From UBA1424 sp041669225 (GTDB lineage: Bacteria; Bacillota_I; Bacilli_A; RFN20; CAG-826): a stretch of 22,186 nucleotides of DNA. The notes under the pieces are model-generated. The model saw only the letters and a list, made by a program, of their open reading frames with translations, made no database searches and was not told the origin of the DNA. The stretch covers positions 1-22,186 of the forward strand of contig JBAYBO010000017.1 in the NCBI GenBank assembly GCA_041669225.1, given 5' to 3'. Position 1 is the stretch's first letter; each line of letters opens with the position of its first letter. Position numbers and translations under genes: made by a program. Of the stretch, positions 1-7,377 are shown piece after piece.

Positions 1-462
1 TCGACTAGGACTTCAAAAGAAGTAATGCGCCTTCTAGCTAAGTATATTTGTGATACATCTAATAATTTTTTAAAGAGATTAGAGGACGGTGAACCAAAAT
101 TAGTCGATGATATGTTGATTTATCTTATGCACAGTAATCAAAGAAAAGACAAAAGTCTTGTAAGCAAAGTGTGTAAATATTTAAATGAATGGAAGTATGG
201 GAAAGATTCTTATACCATTAATGACTCTTTTATTAGAGGAGCATTACCATATTATTTGGCATATCATAAAATCGATAAATCATTATGGAAAAACAAGAAA
301 ATAGAAGAAATGTCCTATGCTGATTTTTTCAATCTATTTGATGAGTTGAAAAATGTATTTCCAGATCTCAATCGACATCAACTAGACCACTTAATCTGGT
401 ATTCATATAAAAACGATCCGGTTCGATATGAAATAATTAAAGCTTTGGCCTCAATAATTTAA
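1..462 (+). CDS. Unknown protein, 5'-truncated by the window edge
   Basis: The reading frame is open from base 1 (Ser-Thr-Arg-Thr-Ser-Lys-Glu-Val before the first Met at 25), so the true start probably lies outside the window and Met25 need not be the start. It ends with TAA. The visible 153 codons are soluble and mostly helical, with no signal peptide or membrane segment. A central stretch, SLVSKVCKYLN followed by a Y-x-I-x-D-S-F-I segment, resembles the 'SxxSK...H/Y-x-N...fPIYDS' core of uncharacterised proteins that often sit in accessory loci; this is a motif-level impression only. The gene is richer in A+T than the translation operon further on, which would fit an accessory or acquired gene. 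No function is assigned. Confidence 0.6.
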   Translation, partial: STRTSKEVMRLLAKYICDTSNNFLKRLEDGEPKLVDDMLIYLMHSNQRKDKSLVSKVCKYLNEWKYGKDSYTINDSFIRGALPYYLAYHKIDKSLWKNKKIEEMSYADFFNLFDELKNVFPDLNRHQLDHLIWYSYKNDPVRYEIIKALASII

Positions 463-497
463 TTAATCAATTCATTCCTCAAAACAGAATTCAAATG

Positions 498-503
498 TAT
501 AAT
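498..503 (+). promoter_or_regulatory. Candidate -10 box (TATAAT) upstream of the DJ-1/PfpI gene
   Basis: A perfect TATAAT lies 56 bases before the preferred ATG at 560, in the 97-base gap after the first gene. No good -35 hexamer is seen 16-18 bases upstream, and the region is AT-rich, so this is a weak call. Confidence 0.3.
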
Positions 504-559
504 TTTTTGATAATAATGGATAAAATAGATTCGAAAAGTTTTTATAATTGGAGATATAT

Positions 560-1150
560 ATGCAAGAAATATTAATCTATCTAGAAACAGAATACGCTGA
601 CTGGGAAATCAGTCATATTGGTCATCAAGTTAAATCATCAAAAAAATATGATATTAAGATAGTATCAAAGACAAAAGAACCATTGATTTCAATGTCTGGA
701 TTTAATATTATTCCTGACTATTCAGTCGATGATATTTTGTTTTCTGATATTAATCATTATTCGATGCTTATTTTAAGTGGCGGTATGTACTGGAGCAAAG
801 GCAAATTTGTTAATGAAACTGCGGAAAGTTTAGTGAAGTTGTTCTTAATGAATAATAAACCGGTTGCTGCCATATGTGATGCTACAACATTTTTGGCATT
901 TAACGGTTACTTAAATGATGTCGAACATACCGGAAACACCATCCAACACATTATCCGTCACTGCCCAAATTACAAGGGCCACAAACTATACCTCAATAAA
1001 CAATCCGTATCTAGCAATCGTTTTATAACCGCGAATGGAACGGCGGGGTTAGAATTTACTCGCGAGATACTTAAGAAGTTAGAGATTGGTTCACCTCAAG
1101 AAATTGAAGCTTGGTATCAATTCCGTAAAAAGGGCATATACCACGATTAG
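560..1150 (+). CDS. DJ-1/PfpI-family (class I glutamine amidotransferase-like) protein
   Basis: The 196-residue product has the DJ-1/PfpI alpha/beta fold: an N-terminal strand (MQEILIYLETEYADWE) with the family's conserved Glu at residue 16, a turn LILSGGMYW, and a nucleophile-elbow Cys in AAICDAT. It resembles the YdeA-type subgroup; members act as cysteine-dependent hydrolases, deglycase-like or stress proteins, and the substrate cannot be read from sequence. ATG at 560 is preferred over the upstream TTG at 548 because TTGGAG (548-553) is a good Shine-Dalgarno sequence for 560 and family members start MxxILIxL. It ends with TAG. The VOC-family gene follows after 30 bases, so co-transcription is likely. 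Confidence 0.8.
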   Translation: MQEILIYLETEYADWEISHIGHQVKSSKKYDIKIVSKTKEPLISMSGFNIIPDYSVDDILFSDINHYSMLILSGGMYWSKGKFVNETAESLVKLFLMNNKPVAAICDATTFLAFNGYLNDVEHTGNTIQHIIRHCPNYKGHKLYLNKQSVSSNRFITANGTAGLEFTREILKKLEIGSPQEIEAWYQFRKKGIYHD

Positions 1151-1180
1151 TGGTCTATATAGCAAAAGGAGTACGTTCGC

Positions 1181-1585
1181 ATGAAACTTGATGGTTTTGG
1201 TTTGTTAGTAAGCGATATGGCGGTGATGATTAGCTTTTATCGCGATGTTCTTGGTTTTGATATTAAAGAAGAAGAAAATACGAGCAATGTCTACTTAGTT
1301 AAAGATGGAACTCTCTTCTTACTATATAGAAGAAAAGATTTCGAAAAGATGACTAATCATCAATTTGACTATGTCAAAGGAGTTAATGGTCATTTCGAAA
1401 TAGCTCTATATGTCGATACCTTCAAAGAAGTTGACCAAAGATATCAAGAGGTAGTGGCCAAAGGTGCAAAAGCAATTATGGCACCGACAACCGAACCTTG
1501 GGGACAAAGAACGTGCTATATCGCTGATCCCGAAGGAAACATGATTGAAATTGGCTCGTTTAATAGGCCATTTGAACGTAGTTAA
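1181..1585 (+). CDS. VOC (glyoxalase/bleomycin resistance/dioxygenase) family protein
   Basis: At 134 residues this is one VOC module of two beta-alpha-beta-beta-beta repeats. The first repeat is LDGFGLLVSDMAVMISFYRDVLGFDI; the second contains GHFEIALYV and ends in the typical DPEGNMIEIGSF. The C-terminal Glu ligand (IEI) is present. The usual N-terminal metal-binding His is replaced (GFG in place of H-x-x-h), so metal-dependent lyase activity is doubtful. Members include glyoxalases and drug-binding proteins; the substrate is unknown. The start is supported by AAAAGGAG about 10 bases before ATG. It lies 30 bases after the DJ-1/PfpI gene and 32 before a membrane-protein gene. Pairing of two small stress/detoxification-type families suggests a shared role (inference). 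Confidence 0.85.
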   Translation: MKLDGFGLLVSDMAVMISFYRDVLGFDIKEEENTSNVYLVKDGTLFLLYRRKDFEKMTNHQFDYVKGVNGHFEIALYVDTFKEVDQRYQEVVAKGAKAIMAPTTEPWGQRTCYIADPEGNMIEIGSFNRPFERS

Positions 1586-1617
1586 GATATAATACTAAAA
1601 GTTAGGAGTTATCTTAG

Positions 1618-2256
1618 TTGGAAGAAATCGTAGAACCTAAGAAAATAGGCAATTCAAAAGCATTATTAATCGTTACAATCGTCATGACTTCTATTTTGGC
1701 TGTTTTAACTGGATTACTAATTTTTTTGTATCATCAAACGATATGGACCTTATCGTTAAACTTCAACTTCATATATTTTGTTTGGGTCTTACTTTTTGCC
1801 ATTGTCACAGGCCTACTCATTTTTATCTTAAGCATTATCTTAGTAAAGAAATCATCTATAGATGATAAGCGAGTAATTATTCTACCCGCTATGGTAGTTT
1901 TCTTCGCTATCTTTTCGTTGTCGTTTGCAGTAATTGATAAAGGCGTATATAAGGCTCATTACACATTTAGCAAAGAGAAATGGGTAGTGGCCTCGAATGA
2001 TGAACGAAGCGTCTATCTCGATTCGTTTTTAAAGATGTATGATTTAAATACGTTTAATGATCAACTAATCATCGAATATCTTGGCGAACCAGATAAAAAG
2101 GAAACGACTGATTTACTAACATATCCAATCCAATACGGTGGCAGCACATATTTTTATGATCTTGGTTTTCAGCGCGATTTTATCGATCCGAGCTTTCTTA
2201 AAATCAAGACAAATCCATTAGGCGATGTCGTTTGTTATCAAATTTCTTCAACTTGA
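1618..2256 (+). CDS. Small membrane protein with an extracytoplasmic C-terminal domain, function unknown
   Basis: The start is TTG at 1618, with AGGAG at 1604-1608 placed correctly and no better ATG. The 212-residue product has three hydrophobic segments at about residues 14-37, 51-76 and 86-106, followed by a soluble domain of about 105 residues. In that domain, NDQLIIEYLGEPDKK followed by a Tyr-rich strand and a short beta pair resembles the small 'LG.P' repeat fold of SmpA/BamE-like lipoproteins; this is a weak structural analogy, not an assignment. It ends with TGA; reading through that TGA would run about 140 bases into the opposing glycerate kinase gene, so TGA must be a stop here. The next gene is convergent with only 3 bases between. 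Confidence 0.65.
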   Translation: MEEIVEPKKIGNSKALLIVTIVMTSILAVLTGLLIFLYHQTIWTLSLNFNFIYFVWVLLFAIVTGLLIFILSIILVKKSSIDDKRVIILPAMVVFFAIFSLSFAVIDKGVYKAHYTFSKEKWVVASNDERSVYLDSFLKMYDLNTFNDQLIIEYLGEPDKKETTDLLTYPIQYGGSTYFYDLGFQRDFIDPSFLKIKTNPLGDVVCYQISST

Positions 2257-2259
2257 TTA

Positions 2260-3381
2260 CTATTTTATAAGAGAATTTACGAAACAATGAATTGTTTTAA
2301 TATACATTTTTGATGCTTGAATGATTATCTTTTCAAATGGAAGATGATTAGCGTTTGTCTCAATAATCCTTTCAATGCAAGGAAACTTTCCCCTAGCTTT
2401 ATCTAAAGAAAGAGTTGTATTTCCAACAATAAGAATCAGCTTAATGTTTCTATTCTGACATCTTTTGGCGATACCGCGAATGACTTTACCGCTAAAAGAT
2501 TGTTCATCCAGTCTTCCTTCTCCGGAAATAACATAGTCAGCGTCGCTAATAATGTTGTCAAAATCTATAAGATTTAGAATGGTTTCGATACCCGAGCGCA
2601 ACGTTCCGTTGGCAAACGCTAAGATGCCCGCGCCTAGACCCCCGGCAGCGCCCGATCCCTTGCTATATGCAATATCTTTATGCAAATCCTTTTTGATGAT
2701 TGTAGCGAGGTGTTCTAGTCCTTTATCTAATTCTACAACCATCTCTTTATTTGCCCCTTTTTGTGGTGCGTATACATTTGCCGCCCCACGAGGACCAAAT
2801 AGCGGATTATTAACATCGCACATGCCAATGATTTGGACATCCTTTAAAAACTTATCGGTAGAAGAATTATCGATTCTTACGATATCTTTTAATGTTCCCC
2901 CTACGGGAATAAACTCTTCGCCTTTATTATTTAAGAACTTAGTACCTAAAGCCGAAAATAGACCACATCCTCCATCGTTAGTGGCGCTTCCGCCTAAGAA
3001 GATATAAATTTTTTTGCTTCCTTTATTAATTGCGTCTCGTACTTGTTGACCTAAACCATATGTGGTGGTCTTACTTGGATTTAAATCTTTAATTAAAGTC
3101 AGGCCTGCACAAGAGGCGGTTTCTAGATACGCATTGTTATCTTCATCAATGTAATACTGTGTTTCGATATCGTTAAAATAAGGGTCTTTGCTAACTAGCG
3201 ATATATCGTGCCCCTTAAGCGAATAAGCAATTGCCTCGAGTGAACCTTCTCCGCCATCAGCGATGGGAAGATATTCAGCTTTAATTGATGGATACTTGAC
3301 GAGTTCATCTTTAAAAAGATGGCAAATATCTAATGACGATAATGTCCCTTTAAACGAATCAGAAGCAATAACAATTTTCAT
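2260..3381 (-). CDS. glxK: Glycerate kinase (GlxK/GarK family)
   Basis: The 373-residue length is normal for the bacterial class-II glycerate kinase family, which phosphorylates D-glycerate with ATP, feeding the product into lower glycolysis; family members make 2- or 3-phosphoglycerate. Diagnostic motifs in order: DSFKG (8-12), ADGGEGS (41-47), GGSATNDGGCG (130-140), CDVNNPLFGPRGAANVYAP (188-206), GSGAAGGLG (242-250) and SGEGRLDEQSFSGK (286-299). All motifs expected for an active enzyme are present. No Shine-Dalgarno sequence precedes the ATG; instead a TAAAAT box sits 7 bases upstream (see separate entry), suggesting a leaderless transcript. It stands alone on the minus strand, with no glyoxylate or garD-type pathway partners in the window. 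Confidence 0.93.
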   Translation of the reverse strand: MKIVIASDSFKGTLSSLDICHLFKDELVKYPSIKAEYLPIADGGEGSLEAIAYSLKGHDISLVSKDPYFNDIETQYYIDEDNNAYLETASCAGLTLIKDLNPSKTTTYGLGQQVRDAINKGSKKIYIFLGGSATNDGGCGLFSALGTKFLNNKGEEFIPVGGTLKDIVRIDNSSTDKFLKDVQIIGMCDVNNPLFGPRGAANVYAPQKGANKEMVVELDKGLEHLATIIKKDLHKDIAYSKGSGAAGGLGAGILAFANGTLRSGIETILNLIDFDNIISDADYVISGEGRLDEQSFSGKVIRGIAKRCQNRNIKLILIVGNTTLSLDKARGKFPCIERIIETNANHLPFEKIIIQASKMYIKTIHCFVNSLIK

Positions 3382-3388
3382 CGTTACT

Positions 3389-3394
3389 ATTTTA
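3389..3394 (-). promoter_or_regulatory. -10 box (TAAAAT) 7 nt before the glxK start; probable leaderless promoter
   Basis: Read on the minus strand: TAAAAT, then 7 bases, then the ATG of glxK. No purine-rich ribosome-binding site fits in the gap. Transcription would start at or within a base or two of the ATG. The -35 region is poor. The same geometry recurs at two other genes (6309-6314 and 20415-20420). Confidence 0.5.
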
Positions 3395-3478
3395 TCGATA
3401 AATTGTGAACATTTACATATAAAGAAAAGTTTATGTATATAATTAATGTATCAATAATATTTCTTGTGGGGGATAACT

Positions 3479-5638
3479 ATGCACAAAGTCAAAGCATTTT
3501 TCAACGAGATTTTACACTTCATTATAAGAGCCAAAAAACCATTAATTGTTTTAGGCTCTTTTTTACTGGCCACTCTTCTTTGCGTTGGCCTCGGCGATGG
3601 CATTCAAAAAGACTGGGGTCAAATTGATGTCACAAGTGGCATGATTAGCGCTCAAACCGTTGACAATGAAGATTATTCAATGGGCTATAAACTATATGTA
3701 CCTAAGAGCGCAACGCCAGCCACACCAGCCCCAGCTGTCTTACTTTTGCACGGTTATCAAAATGATCATGAAACAAGTGCGGGCTTTGCTCTTGAATTCG
3801 CCAGACACGGCTATGTTGCTTTAGCGATTGATCAATTCGGTCATGGAGCAACAACAACTGGTATCGCCTCAAGAGGCTGGGTTAATCATAAAGTTGCAAA
3901 TGTTAATTATGGTTGGGACTCTAGGGAAGATAAAACTTATTCCTTTGTCAGCGGACCTAATCGTTTTAAAATCATGATGAACTTTTCTAATACTGACTTT
4001 TTTATCGATAAATATTCAAAATCGATTGATCCTATCACGGGAGATGTATTAGCGAATGAAAACTACATTAAAGATGCATCGATGGGTGGGATTGCCGCAT
4101 ATACGTGGTTAGCCACGAAAGGCTTTGTCGATCAGACGAAGATGGCCGTGACTGGTCACTCGATGGGAACATGGGCTTCATGGTCGGTTTCCTCAGCGAT
4201 GTGTGGGGCGGAACTTGATGGCGTTGATATCACGCCACGAGCGACGATTCTCCAAGCTGGAGAGATTTTTAAGACGATGAGAGACGCTAATGGAAGAATG
4301 GCTTATGACACCGATGAAGATAGTGTTGCCGATATATATTGGAACAATCCTTTATTACTATCAGCTAAATATGATGAATTTAATATGTTTAGAGATTACG
4401 AACTGCCACCGAATGGTGACTTAGCAATTCAAGGCGAACCATCTATTAACTTCTTAAATCCTGATGTTGGTGAAGATCCATCTTGGAATAAAACGTTCCA
4501 CGAAGATTTTGCCTCAGGTACATCAGTTAGAAGAAATCTTTATAACACAAACCATCGTTTATTAACCCATAATCGTCAAGCCATAGCCGATAGCCTTGAA
4601 TGGACAAGTTTGGCTAATGGCGTTGCTTTATCTTTAGATAAAAACAATCAAACATTCATAATCAAAGAATTTTTGGTCTTCATCGCGATGATTATGGCGA
4701 TTGCTTCAGCCGTTACTTTTATTATGCTGTTTAAACATATTAAATGGTTTGCCCCAGTATTTGCCGGTATCGCGTATCGCCCCGAAAAAGAAAAGCGCGG
4801 TTGGAAGTGGTGGAGACCAGCCTTAATAACGATGGCGATATCTGCGCTTACTTATCCGTTTATGACCCAGTTAGGACACGGTTTATTTCCCCTTCCTGAG
4901 AAGGTGTTTTCAATGACGATTGGTAATGGATTCCTCGTGTGGTATTTAATTCTAATTCTTATCATGCTTGGCACCACTTTAATTCCGTGGTTTAGAAAGA
5001 AGAAAAAAGGGACACTTAATACCGATTTTGTCGATATGGGTTTGGCTCGCGATGATGAAGAGCATAAATATAAGTTTGATTGGGCCTTGCTTGCTAAATC
5101 CGCAATTGTTGTTTTTGCTGGTGTTTTGTGGATGTATTTACAAGTTGTGCTATCACAATCCATCTTCCAATTAGATTTCCGCTTTATCTGGCCGTTCTTT
5201 AAAATGTTTAACTTATCTCGCTTCTTACAATTCCTCGTCTATATTCCGTTTTTTGCTTTGTTCTTCATTCTTAATAATTCGAAGATTTTTGCTTCTAATC
5301 GGATTCCGGGAACAAATGAAAATGGCGTCAGAGCATTTGTCAAAGTGTGGTGGAAATATGCGTTATGTATGGTGGGTGGTATTCTCTTTATTATTCTACT
5401 AGAATACATCCCCTTCTTTGCCAACATTGGTCCAGGAGCAGATTTATTATTTAGTTCGACATTCGGTGGTCCATTTATGTCCTTACTAATTGTTTTTGCT
5501 CCTCAAATAGTTGTCTTCTCTCTCATTTGTACATATTTCTATAAGAAGACTGGCAATGTTTTTGTCGGGGCTTTGCTCGTTGCGATCCTTGCTTGCTGGA
5601 TTGTTACCGGCGGAAGCGCGATGATGTATACTTTCTAA
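3479..5638 (+). CDS. Membrane-anchored alpha/beta hydrolase with a polytopic C-terminal domain
   Basis: The 719-residue product combines an N-terminal membrane segment (about residues 20-38), an alpha/beta hydrolase domain (about 65-380) and about eight C-terminal membrane helices (about 395-719). The hydrolase part shows the oxyanion-region HG (AVLLLHGYQND), IDQFGHG, and the nucleophile elbow GHSMG with the catalytic Ser at about residue 228. The catalytic His may be in the NTNHR/THNR segment. It is probably an esterase or lipase-type enzyme acting at the membrane face on a lipid or peptide-like substrate (inference). ATG at 3479 is chosen over TTG at 3464 because GGGGGA (3468-3473) is then a well-placed Shine-Dalgarno sequence. 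Its 3' end faces the XRE regulator across a hairpin terminator. Confidence 0.8.
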   Translation: MHKVKAFFNEILHFIIRAKKPLIVLGSFLLATLLCVGLGDGIQKDWGQIDVTSGMISAQTVDNEDYSMGYKLYVPKSATPATPAPAVLLLHGYQNDHETSAGFALEFARHGYVALAIDQFGHGATTTGIASRGWVNHKVANVNYGWDSREDKTYSFVSGPNRFKIMMNFSNTDFFIDKYSKSIDPITGDVLANENYIKDASMGGIAAYTWLATKGFVDQTKMAVTGHSMGTWASWSVSSAMCGAELDGVDITPRATILQAGEIFKTMRDANGRMAYDTDEDSVADIYWNNPLLLSAKYDEFNMFRDYELPPNGDLAIQGEPSINFLNPDVGEDPSWNKTFHEDFASGTSVRRNLYNTNHRLLTHNRQAIADSLEWTSLANGVALSLDKNNQTFIIKEFLVFIAMIMAIASAVTFIMLFKHIKWFAPVFAGIAYRPEKEKRGWKWWRPALITMAISALTYPFMTQLGHGLFPLPEKVFSMTIGNGFLVWYLILILIMLGTTLIPWFRKKKKGTLNTDFVDMGLARDDEEHKYKFDWALLAKSAIVVFAGVLWMYLQVVLSQSIFQLDFRFIWPFFKMFNLSRFLQFLVYIPFFALFFILNNSKIFASNRIPGTNENGVRAFVKVWWKYALCMVGGILFIILLEYIPFFANIGPGADLLFSSTFGGPFMSLLIVFAPQIVVFSLICTYFYKKTGNVFVGALLVAILACWIVTGGSAMMYTF

Positions 5639-5671
5639 TAGAAAAAGCCACTTATTATTAAGGCAATAAAA

Positions 5672-5695
5672 AAGAGCTCATTTCGGTGAGCTCTT
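5672..5695 (-). terminator. Rho-independent terminator between convergent genes
   Basis: A 9-bp perfect stem (AAGAGCTCA / TGAGCTCTT) with a 6-base loop lies between the stops of the hydrolase gene and the XRE gene. On the minus strand it is followed by a T-rich tract (TTTTTTATT), so it terminates the XRE transcript best. On the plus strand the tail is CTTCTACT, so it is weaker there. Confidence 0.8.
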
Positions 5696-5698
5696 CTA

Positions 5699-6301
5699 CT
5701 ATTCAGTTGGTACTTTTCGAATTCTTCGAAAAATAAACCAGAACATCGCTAAGATTTCAATTGGAACTAGCGCGATGAAAATATACCAAATATGGGGATA
5801 TGTTTTAAATAGTGTTAGATAAACCGAAAGAGTTAAGCCAACCGAAAGAGAGGTGACAAAGGCAAACGATAAGCGGTTATTGCCCCAGAGTAAAGAGAAG
5901 ACTAATAAGACGATTGAAGATAGCGGAATAGCATAAATAAATAGAAGCCATGTGTCATAGCCAATGCCTGGTTTAATTAAATTAGTTAAAACAAAGATGA
6001 CGGTGGCAATGAGCCAAACAATACCGGCTGATAATATCGAAATTAGAATTCGCGACTTAATCGTTAAAGGCGTCCGTGGCTTACGGCCGACAGTTAAAAA
6101 ATCATTTAAGGTAACACCAAAAAGAGTGGCGAGTTGCTGTAAAACATAAACTTCAGGAAGTGATTCAGCTCTTTCCCATTTGGAAACAGCCTTATCCGAA
6201 TAGTTCATTTTTTCGGCGAGCTGAAGCTGCGTAAGACCCATTTTTTTACGATAATAAGTAATGTTGTCGGCGACAATTTTTTTAAATTTGTTTTCGTCCA
6301 T
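5699..6301 (-). CDS. XRE-family regulator with a C-terminal membrane domain
   Basis: The 200-residue protein starts with a Cro/CI-type helix-turn-helix at about residues 8-65: GLTQLQLAEKMNYSDKAVSKWERAESLP is the textbook XRE pattern with recognition helix SDKAVSKWER. Four hydrophobic segments follow, at about 83-107, 116-139, 146-166 and 170-192, with a basic C-terminus. Membrane-tethered XRE proteins of this design are common in Firmicutes and presumably sense an envelope signal; the ligand and targets are unknown. The ATG has no Shine-Dalgarno sequence but has a TAAAAT box 7 bases upstream, so translation is probably leaderless. It is convergent with the hydrolase gene and divergent from degV, with which it shares a 165-base control region. 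Confidence 0.88.
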   Translation of the reverse strand: MDENKFKKIVADNITYYRKKMGLTQLQLAEKMNYSDKAVSKWERAESLPEVYVLQQLATLFGVTLNDFLTVGRKPRTPLTIKSRILISILSAGIVWLIATVIFVLTNLIKPGIGYDTWLLFIYAIPLSSIVLLVFSLLWGNNRLSFAFVTSLSVGLTLSVYLTLFKTYPHIWYIFIALVPIEILAMFWFIFRRIRKVPTE

Positions 6302-6308
6302 ACATTGT

Positions 6309-6314
6309 ATTTTA
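6309..6314 (-). promoter_or_regulatory. -10 box (TAAAAT) 7 nt before the XRE gene; probable leaderless promoter
   Basis: On the minus strand TAAAAT is followed by 7 bases and then ATG, exactly as at glxK and truB. The gap has no ribosome-binding site. Upstream is an A/T tract; a -35 box is not convincing. Confidence 0.5.
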
Positions 6315-6409
6315 TCTTTTTTTTGTTAAAAAAGAAACGATTTAATCACTAGTTCTTCTCGGGGTAGAGTGGCGAATTTCGATTCTACCGGCGTAGACAT
6401 ATGTGTTTA

Positions 6410-6437
6410 CTGACAAATATTGGATATCTAGTATATT
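6410..6437 (+). promoter_or_regulatory. Promoter candidate for degV (CTGACA-16-TATATT)
   Basis: CTGACA at 6410-6415 and TATATT at 6432-6437 are separated by 16 bases, each matching the vegetative consensus at 5 of 6 positions. Transcription would start near 6444, giving a short leader with AAGGAG at 6453-6458 before the degV ATG. Confidence 0.55.
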
Positions 6438-6466
6438 GATAAACGAGATAACAAGGAGAAGATATC

Positions 6467-7312
6467 ATGAAAATTGCCATATCTACCGAAACAACCGTTG
6501 ATTTAACTAAAGAACTCTTAAAAGAATTTGATATTCATACCGTTCCCTTCACCATCGTGATGGGCGAAGAAGAAGTTGCTGACGGACAAATAAGTCCCGA
6601 AGAAATATTCAAATTTGTAACTCGCACCAAGTTGTTACCAAAAACAAGCGCTGTTAACGAATATCAATACGAAAAACACTTTCAGGATTTACTGCAGAGT
6701 TATGATGCTGTTATCCATATTTCATTATCGAGCGATTTAAGCCTTGCTTATACGAATGCCTCCAATGTCGCTAAGAAACTAAACAATGTTACAGTTATTG
6801 ACTCACGTAGTCTATCAACCGGCATCGCCTTATTATGCGTCCACGCTCAAAAACTCGTTAGAGCGGGCGAAAGAGTGTCGAACATAATCAACTCCATCTT
6901 CGAAAGAATTCCTTTTGTCCAGGCTAGTTTTGCCCTGGAAAAGGTCGATTATCTATATAAGGGTGGAAGATGCTCTTTACTTTCCTTTATCGGAGCAAAT
7001 ATTTTAGGTATCAAGCCACAGATTATCGTTAAAGAAGGCAAGATGATTCCCGGTCGTAAATATCGCGGCAAGATGATGCGAGTTGTTAAGCAATATGTTG
7101 AAGATACTTTCCAATACTATAAAGATCCTGATTTAGATCAAGTATTCTTAACGTATACAACGGCAGAATTCGAAGTTTTGGAAATGGTTAAGACAATGCT
7201 TAAAGAACGTGGCTTCAAGCGTATTGATATTACTAGAGCGGGCGGAACAATCTCTTCGCATTGTGGCGAGAACTGCCTTGGTATTTTATATATCAATGAC
7301 GGTGATCGTTAA
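6467..7312 (+). CDS. DegV family fatty-acid-binding protein
   Basis: The 281-residue length matches the DegV/FakB family, whose members bind a fatty acid and, in the FakA/FakB system, present it for phosphorylation and incorporation into phospholipid. Visible family features: MKIAISTETTVDL at the N-terminus, the KTSAVN segment (59-64) at the usual TS site, the SSDLSLAYTNA loop (88-98) at the acyl-contacting site, VIDSRSLSTG, KGGRCS, and a C-terminal H-containing segment (ISSHCGENCLGI) in the position of the usual H-x-G-P-G. No FakA kinase is in the window, so a role in exogenous fatty acid use is inferred from family only. AAGGAG lies 8 bases before ATG. A strong terminator follows. Confidence 0.9.
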   Translation: MKIAISTETTVDLTKELLKEFDIHTVPFTIVMGEEEVADGQISPEEIFKFVTRTKLLPKTSAVNEYQYEKHFQDLLQSYDAVIHISLSSDLSLAYTNASNVAKKLNNVTVIDSRSLSTGIALLCVHAQKLVRAGERVSNIINSIFERIPFVQASFALEKVDYLYKGGRCSLLSFIGANILGIKPQIIVKEGKMIPGRKYRGKMMRVVKQYVEDTFQYYKDPDLDQVFLTYTTAEFEVLEMVKTMLKERGFKRIDITRAGGTISSHCGENCLGILYINDGDR

Positions 7313-7336
7313 TTAGTTTAATAGTAATCAGAAATC

Positions 7337-7362
7337 AAAAAAGCTCCAGATGGAGCTTTTTT
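7337..7362. terminator. Bidirectional Rho-independent terminator
   Basis: AAAAAAGCTCC, loop AGAT, GGAGCTTTTTT: a symmetric stem-loop with an A-tract on one side and a T-tract on the other, placed between convergent degV and the small membrane protein. It can terminate both transcripts. Confidence 0.9.
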
Positions 7363-7377
7363 CATAGATAAGGTTTC

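Noticed and set aside
1588..1593. TATAAT just after the VOC gene as a promoter for the gene at 1618
   Set aside because: No -35 partner at a usable distance, and the short gap favours operon read-through; AT-rich chance match is likely.
2552..3007. A 151-codon plus-strand open frame inside glxK
   Set aside because: It is antisense to a well-conserved glycerate kinase, has low-complexity composition and no ribosome-binding site.
6360..6400. tRNA-like words (GGTAGAGTGG, TTTCGATTC)
   Set aside because: No acceptor stem, anticodon arm or CCA end can be folded around them; the region is only about 40 bases.
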